Source: Saprospirales bacterium
Lineage (GTDB): Bacteria > Bacteroidota > Bacteroidia > Chitinophagales > Saprospiraceae
Length of the DNA: 64,000 nucleotides
Assembly (NCBI GenBank): GCA_007693915.1
Contig: RECS01000109.1
Coordinates: 32,237 to 96,236 of the forward strand
Direction of reading: 5' to 3'
Shown: one piece after another, positions 1 through 7,930 of the stretch
How positions within the stretch are numbered: the first letter of the stretch is position 1
How the letters are laid out: each line of letters begins with the position of its first letter
Notes under the pieces: generated by a model
Databases searched by the model: none
What the model saw: the letters and a program-made list of their open reading frames with translations, nothing else
What the model was told of the DNA's origin: nothing
Program-made: the position numbers and the translations under genes

Positions 1-433
1 TCTCTGAAGCTGACTCCCGTTCCTCATTGAGCTCCGCTGTTTTTTTCCTTTGTTGATCCAAAAAAGACAAGTATTCGTAAAAGGCACTGTTTTGAGGAGA
101 GCCTGAAAATCGAACAGTATTTACAAAATCCTCTTCATTAGCTTTTGCAGAAAAGTGCATTTCATCATTATCGACCAGCAATTGAAAAAAGGTTCTCTCA
201 GGACTCCTCACCCCTATATACATGCCCGGGTCTAATGCCTCATCACCCTCAAAAATAAAATTCCCTGTAGTTGACACAGCAGTATCTGCCATAAATTGCC
301 TGTTTCCATGATAGTATGCCAAAAACAAAGTATCCCCCTCATAATTCTCGAGCTGAAATTCAATCTTGTAGCCCTCTTGTGCAAAAAGAAAGGGACCCAA
401 AAGAAAACACAATAATGTTATTATTAGCCTCAT
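1..433 (-). CDS. Secreted DUF4369-like protein, N-terminal part (runs off the window)
   Basis: The reverse strand is open from an ATG at 433 to the window edge (144 codons), so only the N-terminus is present. It begins with a Sec signal peptide (MRLIITLLCFLLGPFLFAQ, with likely cleavage after A-Q). A short beta-rich segment follows, containing 'YEGDTLFLAYYHGNRQFM' and 'STTGNFIFEG'. This pattern resembles DUF4369, the N-terminal domain placed before thioredoxin-like (TlpA/ResA-type) domains in many Bacteroidota envelope proteins. A Lys/Glu-rich helix starts near residue 125, also usual before the thioredoxin fold. The thioredoxin domain itself would lie outside the window, so the redox role is inference. 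Confidence 0.65.
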   Translation of the reverse strand, partial: MRLIITLLCFLLGPFLFAQEGYKIEFQLENYEGDTLFLAYYHGNRQFMADTAVSTTGNFIFEGDEALDPGMYIGVRSPERTFFQLLVDNDEMHFSAKANEEDFVNTVRFSGSPQNSAFYEYLSFLDQQRKKTAELNEERESASE

Positions 434-549
434 ATATATATTGTTGGTTTAAACAAATACTCAAACAGAATCATAAACGATGAAATCCCGGCTATGTTTT
501 TATTAAACAGCACAATCATTTAAAATTACAGGAAGTATTCCACTTCTTG

Positions 550-628
550 GTTGAAGGTTGAATATGGTTGAATGTGGTTGAAGGTTGATCCTTCGACGCC
601 GCTCAGGACAACGTCCTTCGACGCCGCT
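550..628. repeat. Heptamer-type (TTGAAGG) plus TCCTTCGACGCCGCT repeat cluster
   Basis: The cluster opens with variants of TTGAAGG/TTGAATG in loose tandem (550-588). It continues with two copies of TCCTTCGACGCCGCT separated by CAGGACAACG. The TCCT...AGGA ends can pair. A related cluster lies at 949-1068, and reverse-complement relatives occur at the right end of the window. Confidence 0.6.
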
Positions 629-948
629 ATTAGATTTGCTCAACAACCTACAAGGTGCTTGGAGACCTTATAGGTATTTAGTGTTGTGTAAGTGTTAAAA
701 TTTCCTTGGTTAAATTAGTATTAGATGGCCAAGTGGGCATGCTTAACCTGTAGGGTTTTGAAAACCCTGCAGGTTTGCCGGGCTGGCAAAGACCAGAATC
801 TTGATCAAACCCCACAAGTTATGAGTTTTTGGTGATAGAAACCTTTTTCGACCGTTAATATGAAAAAAATTTGTGTGTAAACACACTGGGAAGTACTTGC
901 TAAAATTTTTTAAAAAATGTGGTTATTTTACTTGGTTTTATCTTAGAA

Positions 949-1068
949 TGCTCAGGACAACGTCCTTCGATGCCGCTAGGGGATCGCCCTTCGGCGCCGC
1001 TCACATCGGCTGCGCTCTGCACGGAGCAGGGCAAGTAGTTGAAGGTTGAAGAGTTGAAAGTTGAAAAA
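949..1068. repeat. Second dispersed repeat cluster
   Basis: This cluster contains CTCAGGACAACGTCCTTCGA followed by TGCCGCT, then GCCCTTCGGCGCCGCTC. It ends in a TTGAAGG/TTGAAAG heptamer series (1038-1066). It is the same family as the 550-628 cluster with its modules in a different order. Confidence 0.6.
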
Positions 1069-1282
1069 TGTGTTAATGGTTCATATTATTCCTCCCTCGG
1101 CTTGGTAGCAAAACCTCCCTCCAGATCGAAATTACCCGAAGAACAACATAAAAAATTAATGTTACAAAACGGTAAACCCTATTAAGGGATGTACATACAG
1201 ATTTACTACACATCCACTTTCAACTTTCTCAGTTAAAAAGATACCAGTCTTTTACGGACATCTTTATAACTCATTGATTTTC

Positions 1283-1305
1283 TATATATATATATATATA
1301 TATAT
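1283..1305. repeat. (TA)n dinucleotide tract
   Basis: An uninterrupted 23-nt TA repeat is followed after a short gap by a second ATATATAT run. It lies in non-coding DNA about 350 bp upstream of the first duplicated lipoprotein gene. No function is evident. Confidence 0.8.
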
Positions 1306-1630
1306 CACATATATATGCAAAAAATACCCTTCTAAAACTTGTCTCGGAATTTAAAAACACAGTAATATTGTAAGGATTTAAAAACTCGAATTTATTTTTA
1401 ATTATTATCCCTAATTCATAAAATGATTTCCAAATCGCCATACAAAAACAAAACAGAAACTTTCTACGGCACAGAACAGCCCAATATCTTCTGTCCCTTT
1501 CTTTTGTATGGACGAGCTGGGTTTTATGAACGGTATTAGTTGAAAGTGAAAGTATTAGCTTCTATTTGTTTTAGGTATTATTTAAAATCCCTTATTCAGA
1601 AGCACCCTCGTCATTTTTTTTGACTACTCT

Positions 1631-2108
1631 ATAATCATTTTTAAAAACTTATACCAATGAAAACAATTAATAAATTTTTCTATAGTGCCCTAATCCTATC
1701 AATTTTTTCCCTTTTATTTGTATCTTGTGAAAAAGAATCTATTCATATGAATACCCAAATTGACGAAATGCAGTTGCAAATCTCAGAAATCAGGTCATCA
1801 TCTGCAGTTGATTCTTTGTTCAGGTTTCATTTAAACCATCTTGCTGATATGTTCAATAATGCAAATGATGCCTCAAATGGTGATTTAGAATTGTTGCTAG
1901 AATCTCTTGATACCCTTTCCAGTTCAGCCGCATTTACTGTATTGGATAACTCGGGTTTGATAAATGTTACCCAATTGGAAAATGCAATCAATCATACTGC
2001 CTACTATGAAGATTTGCTATTGCTTTCCTACTCCCAGGAGGATATAGAAAACATTGTCAATATAGAGGCAGGTGATTTGCAGGAATTATTTGGACGACCA
2101 TTCTGGGG
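1631..2108. repeat. 478-bp tract identical to 3450-3927 (copy 1)
   Basis: By eye, every base from 1631 to 2108 equals the base 1819 nt further on (3450-3927). The tract covers the last 26 nt before the start codon and the first 150 codons of the lipoprotein gene. Identity stops abruptly inside the gene. The rest of the ~1.8-kb duplicated unit, including the partner gene, is clearly diverged. Confidence 0.9.
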
Positions 2109-2253
2109 AGAAGATTGTGATTATGTATCAGAAGAACCTGTTGGCATGCCGGATGATAAGTGTTATATTCTACATGTTGGTTGTCGAAAATATCGTTTTT
2201 GGATTGGATTTGGCTCTACCTATCAATATGTAACTGAGGTTGACTGTCCCTAA
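1657..2253 (+). CDS. Hypothetical lipoprotein, duplicated pair member A1
   Basis: This 198-residue protein has no family I recognise. It has a lipoprotein signal peptide with a lipobox ending LLFVSC (Cys24), so it is probably membrane-anchored. Residues 30-140 are predicted helical and rich in Asn, Leu and Ser. The C-terminal ~45 residues are a small cysteine-containing module with 'GCRKYRFWIGFG' and four Cys likely to form disulfides. The gene sits 29 nt upstream of a carboxypeptidase-regulatory-fold gene, and the two look like an operon. Residues 1-149 are identical to those of the gene at 3476, whereas the C-terminal module differs (for example GSTYQYVTEVDCP against GPTFQIMAAVECP). Confidence 0.75.
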   Translation: MKTINKFFYSALILSIFSLLFVSCEKESIHMNTQIDEMQLQISEIRSSSAVDSLFRFHLNHLADMFNNANDASNGDLELLLESLDTLSSSAAFTVLDNSGLINVTQLENAINHTAYYEDLLLLSYSQEDIENIVNIEAGDLQELFGRPFWGEDCDYVSEEPVGMPDDKCYILHVGCRKYRFWIGFGSTYQYVTEVDCP

Positions 2254-2282
2254 GGAAACTGAATAAATAAAGAACCTATTAA

Positions 2283-3200
2283 ATGGCGGTGAAGATTTGC
2301 ATTTTATTAATTTTCGGATTCTACATACTGGATTTACCTTCCCAAAACACTCTAATCCAGGGTAAAGTGGTTGACCATGACGGCCAACCACTTTACCTTG
2401 TTTTGGTTTATAATGCTGATTTAGGAATAGGGGCATACACAGAGGAAAACGGTCATTTTAAAATCAATACAGACAAACAACCTTCGGAACTGGAAGTATT
2501 CGCATTAGGGTTTCTTCGCAAAAATGTAGTGATTGAAAGTCAAAACAGCTTTTTAAAAATAGAATTGGCTAAACTAGCGTACGAGTTGGAAGAAATAAGG
2601 GTCTTTCCTTGTCCAAAAGTTGAATTCACCATGGGTATAGATCCAAGAAATGAGAAAATTGTAGAATTTGGTGGACCCTTCAATATTAGTTATCAAGCCG
2701 GTACGTCATTTCCTACACACTATGGACAAGAAATTACCGCTGTGGAGGTACTAGTGATAAACCCCAAACTTCAAAGAGCTAAATTCCGATTGAGAATTTA
2801 TTCAATTGACAGCCTCGGTAAACCCAATACAGATTTGTTGTTGCAGAACGTAATTGTAAGCGTTCCGGGATGGAGGCAAAAACGTGCAACACGAATCGAC
2901 CTAAATGATTATAATTTGCGTAGTCCTGATACCGGAATTTTAGTAGCTATGGAGTGGTTGCCCAGTGAAAACAATGCTCAGAGAACTACTGGGCGTAATG
3001 CTATTGGACAGAAAGTTGAAAGTCATTGGGCCATTCCACGTTTGGGATTAATAAGAACGAGGAAAAATCCAGATTTCAAAATGTGGAGTAAAATAGATGA
3101 AAGGGAGTGGGGTGAATCCAGCCCTCCCATTATGAATTCAAAGGATTCGGATGAAGTATATTTACCAGTCATCAGGGTGCACCTTTTGGATTGTGAGTAA
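2283..3200 (+). CDS. Secreted carboxypeptidase-regulatory-like domain protein, pair member B1
   Basis: This is a 305-residue exported protein. A signal peptide (residues 1-20, ending LPSQ) is followed by a CarboxypepD_reg-like beta sandwich at about 24-100, recognisable by 'IQGKVVDHDGQPLYLVLVYN', the later 'GAYTEENGHFKI' and 'LEVFALGF'. The region after residue 110 is a second beta-rich domain containing 'FRLRIYSIDSLGKPNTDLL'. It resembles C-terminal regions of other Bacteroidota regulatory-fold proteins of unknown role. No TonB-dependent receptor barrel follows, so this is not a SusC-type receptor. It is roughly 60-65% identical to the protein at 4096. The same pairing with the lipoprotein in both copies suggests a joint function at the envelope. 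Confidence 0.7.
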   Translation: MAVKICILLIFGFYILDLPSQNTLIQGKVVDHDGQPLYLVLVYNADLGIGAYTEENGHFKINTDKQPSELEVFALGFLRKNVVIESQNSFLKIELAKLAYELEEIRVFPCPKVEFTMGIDPRNEKIVEFGGPFNISYQAGTSFPTHYGQEITAVEVLVINPKLQRAKFRLRIYSIDSLGKPNTDLLLQNVIVSVPGWRQKRATRIDLNDYNLRSPDTGILVAMEWLPSENNAQRTTGRNAIGQKVESHWAIPRLGLIRTRKNPDFKMWSKIDEREWGESSPPIMNSKDSDEVYLPVIRVHLLDCE

Positions 3201-3449
3201 GCAGGTTGCAGAGATTTTCTACAACTAATATTTTACATAGTAGAACAATTTTTGGTGAATGTGTGAAATATTGTTTCTCGAAACAGGACCCATGCAATTC
3301 TACTCTCCATTCTGATTGTATGCATAAGGTTTGATTTAGGAAAATGCTTATTTGGTAATGAAAATTTTTGCTTCAATTTGTGTAAAGTACAATTTTAAAT
3401 TCTTAATTCAAACTTACCAGAAACACCCTATTATTTTTTAGACTATTCA

Positions 3450-3927
3450 ATAATCATTTTTAAAAACTTATACCAATGAAAACAATTAATAAATTTTTCT
3501 ATAGTGCCCTAATCCTATCAATTTTTTCCCTTTTATTTGTATCTTGTGAAAAAGAATCTATTCATATGAATACCCAAATTGACGAAATGCAGTTGCAAAT
3601 CTCAGAAATCAGGTCATCATCTGCAGTTGATTCTTTGTTCAGGTTTCATTTAAACCATCTTGCTGATATGTTCAATAATGCAAATGATGCCTCAAATGGT
3701 GATTTAGAATTGTTGCTAGAATCTCTTGATACCCTTTCCAGTTCAGCCGCATTTACTGTATTGGATAACTCGGGTTTGATAAATGTTACCCAATTGGAAA
3801 ATGCAATCAATCATACTGCCTACTATGAAGATTTGCTATTGCTTTCCTACTCCCAGGAGGATATAGAAAACATTGTCAATATAGAGGCAGGTGATTTGCA
3901 GGAATTATTTGGACGACCATTCTGGGG
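3450..3927. repeat. 478-bp tract identical to 1631-2108 (copy 2)
   Basis: This is the second copy of the identical tract. The duplicated unit as a whole also includes similar but not identical 3' flanks (3190-3360 and 5042-5215), showing an older tandem duplication of about 1.8 kb. Confidence 0.9.
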
Positions 3928-4066
3928 TGTAGATTGTGATTATGTATCTGATCCTGTAGGTACTGATGGTAATTGTTATATTTTATTTGAAGGTTGTCGA
4001 AAATATCGTTTTTGGATCGGATTTGGTCCGACGTTTCAAATAATGGCTGCGGTCGAATGTCCTTAA
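3476..4066 (+). CDS. Hypothetical lipoprotein, duplicated pair member A2
   Basis: This 196-residue lipoprotein is identical to the 1657 gene product over residues 1-149, including the signal peptide and lipobox Cys24. It differs in the C-terminal cysteine module, which keeps 'GCRKYRFWIGFG' but changes neighbouring residues and is two residues shorter. The start codon and upstream 26 nt are shared with the first copy. It sits 29 nt before its partner gene, the same spacing as in the first copy. No function is known. Confidence 0.75.
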   Translation: MKTINKFFYSALILSIFSLLFVSCEKESIHMNTQIDEMQLQISEIRSSSAVDSLFRFHLNHLADMFNNANDASNGDLELLLESLDTLSSSAAFTVLDNSGLINVTQLENAINHTAYYEDLLLLSYSQEDIENIVNIEAGDLQELFGRPFWGVDCDYVSDPVGTDGNCYILFEGCRKYRFWIGFGPTFQIMAAVECP

Positions 4067-4095
4067 GAAAACTGAACAAAGTAAAAACCTATTAA

Positions 4096-5052
4096 ATGGC
4101 GGTGAAAATTTGGTTGTTAATTATTTTCGGATTCTTCGTACTGGATTTAACTGCACAGACCACACTAATTCAGGGTAAAGTGGCCGACCAGAATGGTCAA
4201 CCACTTTACCTTACTTTGGTTTATAATGCTGATTTAGGAATAGGCGCTTACACAGATGAAAGGGGTTTCTTCTTTATCGAATCAGACAAAGTCATACCCG
4301 AACTGGAAGTATTTGCATTAGGTTATATGCGAGAAAGAGTAAATACAAAAGTTGATTCCAGTTTTATTACTATAAAACTAAAAAAACTGATCTATGATCT
4401 AAAGGAAATAGAAATCCATCCCTGTCCTAAATCAGAAATTACCATGGGTTTGGATTTGGAATCAATTGAGCATAATTTAATGCGCTTAAGTCCGACACAT
4501 GGATTTAATTATCAGGTAGGAATGTCATTCCCTACACGCTATGGACAGGAAATAACAGCTGTAGAGGTACATGCCATAAATCCCGGAATTCGAAGAACTA
4601 CTTTTCGATTGAGGATTTTTGAATTGGACAGTAGCGGAATGCCCGGTAATGATTTATTGCTTGAAAACCTGATTGTAAGCGTTCCGGGCCTGAGGAATAA
4701 ACGTCCAACACTGATCGATCTAAAGGATTATAATTTGAGAAGTCCGGATTCCGGGATTTTTGTTGCAGTGGAATGGTTACCTATGGAAAATAATACCTAC
4801 AGGACTACCGGTCGTCATCCTTCAGGAAGCAGAGGTAAAAGGCACACGACTCTTCCAATTTTAAGATTAATTCGGACTGAGAAAAATCCGGATTTTAAAA
4901 TGTGGCGAAAAAGAGATGAAGGAGAATGGTATCAAACTCATCCACAAATAAAAAAAAAGTGGTTAGAACTCAACCCTCACCTGGCAAGTAAGGAGGACCA
5001 GGAGCTAACAAATTTTCCGGCAATCAAAGTGCATCTGTTGGATTGTGAGTAA
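4096..5052 (+). CDS. Secreted carboxypeptidase-regulatory-like domain protein, pair member B2
   Basis: This 318-residue paralogue of the 2283 product has the same architecture. A signal peptide ends near TAQ, followed by a regulatory-fold domain ('LIQGKVADQNGQPLYLTLVY') at about 24-100. A C-terminal beta-rich domain contains 'FRLRIFELDSSGMPGNDLL' and 'NPDFKMW'. It carries a few extra residues near 118-124 and a longer Lys/Asn-rich insertion near residue 290. Divergence from B1 is spread along the whole gene, in sharp contrast to the identical stretch in the preceding lipoprotein gene. Confidence 0.7.
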   Translation: MAVKIWLLIIFGFFVLDLTAQTTLIQGKVADQNGQPLYLTLVYNADLGIGAYTDERGFFFIESDKVIPELEVFALGYMRERVNTKVDSSFITIKLKKLIYDLKEIEIHPCPKSEITMGLDLESIEHNLMRLSPTHGFNYQVGMSFPTRYGQEITAVEVHAINPGIRRTTFRLRIFELDSSGMPGNDLLLENLIVSVPGLRNKRPTLIDLKDYNLRSPDSGIFVAVEWLPMENNTYRTTGRHPSGSRGKRHTTLPILRLIRTEKNPDFKMWRKRDEGEWYQTHPQIKKKWLELNPHLASKEDQELTNFPAIKVHLLDCE

Positions 5053-5417
5053 GCAGGTTGCAGAGATTTTCTACAGCTTATATTTTACTTAGAAGAACAA
5101 TTTTTGGTGAATGTGTGAAATATTGTTTCTTGAAAAAGGGTCCATGCAATTCTATTCTCCATTCTGGTTGTATGCATAAGGTGGGTTTTATGAAAAGGCT
5201 TATTTGGAAATGAAACTTTGTTAGCTGCAATTGAATAGGATGTTGATTATAAGTGTTTTTCTAATCCGATTATGGCAAGTGCAAAATATATTCCTATAGT
5301 ATGTACAAGATATCAACAAACTACCTTTAACTAATTATCCAAGCTGCTTGTGAGGTTTATTATTTCTTTAAAGCGTCTATCAAATAAGGGTCCATGTAAA
5401 AGGCAATCCCAATAAAA
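5053..5417. other. Intergenic region with duplicated 3' flank
   Basis: The first ~160 nt are about 90% identical to the 3' flank of the first gene pair (from 3201) and mark the end of the tandem duplication unit. The remaining ~200 nt are AT-rich, with no gene, hairpin or clear promoter that I can see. Confidence 0.6.
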
Positions 5418-6192
5418 CTAATCCCCTCCCTCCAATGATTGAACATTCAATCTGTTTTGGAAGTGGTCCGTATTATACCCTAAAGAAAGGATACTTGTCA
5501 GCTCACTGGGACTTTCTATCTCTTGCCGTCTAATCAAATCCTGAAAGATATTCAATACTGAGATGGCATTCAATTCAGACAGCGAAAAAACCATTTCGGT
5601 CAAAGGTCTTTGATCCATTCTATTGGGCCATAAAAAACAAACAGAATAAGGATTCGCTGCGTTGACATCCATCAACGCTACAAAAACCATTTCACCGGGT
5701 GGGTAATTAGCTACTGAATCTGTGCAGCTGAGCAAACCTGAAACTACATGTACATCACCGTATTCCAAATGCCAGTTGTAAATTTGATTATAAGCCTCTT
5801 CCATCACTCTAAAAGCACCTATATGCATATCATTAAACTGATGAATAGCATCCTCTTCCCCCCAAAACTCCGTCAATCCAATAGGCATTTTAAACGGTTT
5901 ACCCTCTCCGTATGGAGGTCTATGACCAAAATTGGTAATGGCGGCACTGCCATGAGCCATCCACACTACTCCACTGCCATCCTTAGTCGGTGCAAGAATC
6001 AAATCATCTATCATTTTCAAATCACTTTTTCGGCAAAACCTAACATCTCAGTTTTCTTGGAAACACCCAACAACAACTCAAGAAGAGAATCTAAATCCAC
6101 CGAAAGTAACCAAATAAATACAACAAGCAAGGCTTCTAATATTGCTATTGAAGGCAGGGTTCGGGTAAATACTAAGAGATCTTCTGAACCAT
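5418..6192 (-). pseudogene. Decayed paralogue of the membrane-anchored protein at 10167
   Basis: The longest open part (5418-6020) encodes 200 residues matching the periplasmic domain of the 10167 product from its 'KMIDDLILAP' onward. Upstream, the lost transmembrane segment is still legible in another frame ('LLVVFIWLLSV', against 'LLLLFVWLLTV' in the paralogue). The frames meet at an A5 run in the coding strand (6026-6030), where one extra A would rejoin them. Further upstream the frame runs into stops with no plausible start, so at least two lesions are present. A truncated cytoplasmic product from the internal ATG at 6020 is possible but would lack any export signal. The domain matches no family I recognise. 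Confidence 0.7.
5914..6019. repeat. 106-bp near-identical patch shared with 10663-10768
   Basis: Only four mismatches separate this patch from 10663-10768, whereas the flanking parts of the two paralogues are clearly more diverged. It covers the coding region for the 'GSGVVWMAHGSAAITNFGHR' segment. Confidence 0.8.
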
Positions 6193-6328
6193 TAGATTAA
6201 GGGATTTCTGTTTTGTTATTAAGATTTTTGTCAAGCATACAGACTCTTAAAGATATGTTAAATTCACAGTTTTTTCCCAGGTCAAACAATTTATGTATTA
6301 ACATTGTCCAAATTAAAATAAAAACTAT

Positions 6329-6362
6329 GCAATCTACAAGCAATCTACAAGCAATCTACAAG
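6329..6362. repeat. 11-bp tandem repeat (GCAATCTACAA x3) at a gene start
   Basis: Three perfect head-to-tail copies of GCAATCTACAA (6329-6361) begin inside an ATG-containing context (ATG at 6327-6329). The unit length is not a multiple of three, so copy number sets the reading frame between this ATG and the following lipoprotein-signal-like sequence. Confidence 0.9.
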
Positions 6363-6415
6363 TAAATGGTTAAAACTAACATTTCTTACTTTGATTCTTT
6401 TTTCAATTAATTCTT

Positions 6416-7930
6416 GTGAAAAAAAAGTTTGAATATTCCGAACTAAAAACAGACCTTTCAGAGTTCTCCAGTGACAGATCAGGTATGATTTCTATAACAA
6501 ATGGAATTTTAAATTTTCCAAATCTAGAAAGTCTAGAGTATAGTTATAACTCCATCAAAAATAATGAAATCAACTATGATGATTTTATTAACTATCATTT
6601 CGAAAATGGTTTTAAACCTAAAATTCTAACCGATGAAATTATTAATAATAACCCATCGGTTTTAACACTAGACTCCTCTTTTGTAACGAACCCTTATGAA
6701 GGAGAAGGAGAAGGAGGTGAAGATGTCATTGACCTTGAAGATGATAGACTTATTGCTGATTTATCATTTGCATCATTATTAAACTTTAGACACGAGGTTA
6801 TAGTAGAAAATCGCCTATACAAGTATACCTATAATGGTCTATTTCATGGAGAAGTATCTGATTCTACTACTATCCGATTTGAATCAAGTAATAACCACTA
6901 TAGCACACATCAACCAGGATCAGATGGTGAAACACAATTAATTTCTAATGGACTTGTAAGTTGGTTCATACCAAACCATGATGATCCTCCAGTTGCTGAA
7001 TTATGTGCGCCTTATCCATGTCCTCCACCAATAGTAATTGATCCACCACAAGTCTTTGCTAATTGCGGAGACAATAAGGATTATCCAGAAGCTCTTCCAA
7101 ATTGCATTTCATACGGAAACTTCGGCAAAATTTTTGGACCTAATTTAGTTTGTTTCCAGTATTGGTCTACTAGGAATAGAAGGATTAAAAACAAAGCATG
7201 GGCAATGGATTTTAAACTAATTAGTTCTGTAGGCTATAAAGTAAAAACTCAAAGTAAAAAAAATTTCTTAGGTATTACTTGGTGGTCAAAAAACAATGCT
7301 GAAGTAAGTCAGCTCTACAAAGGGATTGAAGTTGGTCAGATTGTTTTCAGTCATCCTAATTTTCCTTCACCAAATAACTTTGAATTTAAACATCAACTTA
7401 GATATGATGGAATAACATATAATCTCCAAACTGGTGATGTCGTTCATGTCAACGATCCCTTGATGAGAGATCTTTTTAAGGATTGGCCAGTACCTAATAT
7501 TTCGCCAACTATCGAGATTTATTTGCCTGATCGATTTTTTGCGGATGATCTTCTCTATGAGGATTTTGTATCTAGTGATCAGTTAAATTCAGCAATTAAA
7601 TTAATTGCGAAACAAGCATTTAATTTTTTAAAAAATAAATTAAACAAGGAATTTGGGTCAGAAGATGTATCTATTTTTTTACCAAACTCCAATAAAGACG
7701 ATATTATATTTTATTATGTGCAAAATGAAAAAACCAAACAAAATGCAAATAGATTAAGAAGTAGTTTTCATTTCTCAACAGCTGTAATTAGTTGGAAGGA
7801 CAAATATATTCCATCTGGCTTTAAACCAGCAATACACCCTAAAAAAGTAGATATGCTCTTTTATGGTTACGGTCGTCACGCGTGTAATGATTATCAAGGA
7901 TCTAGAATACATTTACTAATGGAAAATTAA
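6416..7930 (+). CDS. Hypothetical surface protein with a frame-disrupted lipoprotein start
   Basis: The open frame from a GTG at 6416 gives 504 residues of no recognised family. It has an acidic Gly/Glu stretch near residue 95 (EGEGEGGED), a Cys/Pro-rich segment near 195-210 (ELCAPYPCPPP) and several Trp/Tyr-rich beta segments. The GTG start would leave a protein without any export signal. In the adjacent frame just upstream lies a good lipoprotein signal: K-W-L-K, a hydrophobic core, then FSINSC and EKK. With one 11-bp repeat unit instead of three, the ATG at 6327 would read straight into that signal. With seven instead of eight A's at 6419-6426, the signal would read into this frame. The natural product is therefore probably a lipoprotein that is off in this sequence. 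The stop overlaps the next start (TAATG), suggesting translational coupling. Confidence 0.6.
   Translation: MKKKFEYSELKTDLSEFSSDRSGMISITNGILNFPNLESLEYSYNSIKNNEINYDDFINYHFENGFKPKILTDEIINNNPSVLTLDSSFVTNPYEGEGEGGEDVIDLEDDRLIADLSFASLLNFRHEVIVENRLYKYTYNGLFHGEVSDSTTIRFESSNNHYSTHQPGSDGETQLISNGLVSWFIPNHDDPPVAELCAPYPCPPPIVIDPPQVFANCGDNKDYPEALPNCISYGNFGKIFGPNLVCFQYWSTRNRRIKNKAWAMDFKLISSVGYKVKTQSKKNFLGITWWSKNNAEVSQLYKGIEVGQIVFSHPNFPSPNNFEFKHQLRYDGITYNLQTGDVVHVNDPLMRDLFKDWPVPNISPTIEIYLPDRFFADDLLYEDFVSSDQLNSAIKLIAKQAFNFLKNKLNKEFGSEDVSIFLPNSNKDDIIFYYVQNEKTKQNANRLRSSFHFSTAVISWKDKYIPSGFKPAIHPKKVDMLFYGYGRHACNDYQGSRIHLLMEN

Larger units (their letters stand above)
434..1656. other. Long non-coding stretch with dispersed repeats
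   Basis: This 1.2-kb interval has no convincing gene on either strand. It holds two GC-richer repeat clusters (550-628 and 949-1068), an AT dinucleotide run (1283-1305) and AT-rich filler. The only open frames are short and have no coding character. The repeats contrast in base composition with their surroundings. Confidence 0.6.

Noticed and set aside
434..1656. Possible tRNA, small RNA or transposon remnant in the long non-coding gap
   Set aside because: No cloverleaf, inverted terminal repeats or transposase fragment could be made out; only dispersed repeats were supported.
2283..5052. SusC/TonB-dependent receptor identity for the regulatory-fold genes
   Set aside because: No plug or barrel follows the regulatory fold, and the proteins are only 305-318 residues.
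6329..6362. CRISPR-like array at the 11-bp repeats
   Set aside because: The repeats are contiguous, without spacers, and too short, and no cas genes are present.
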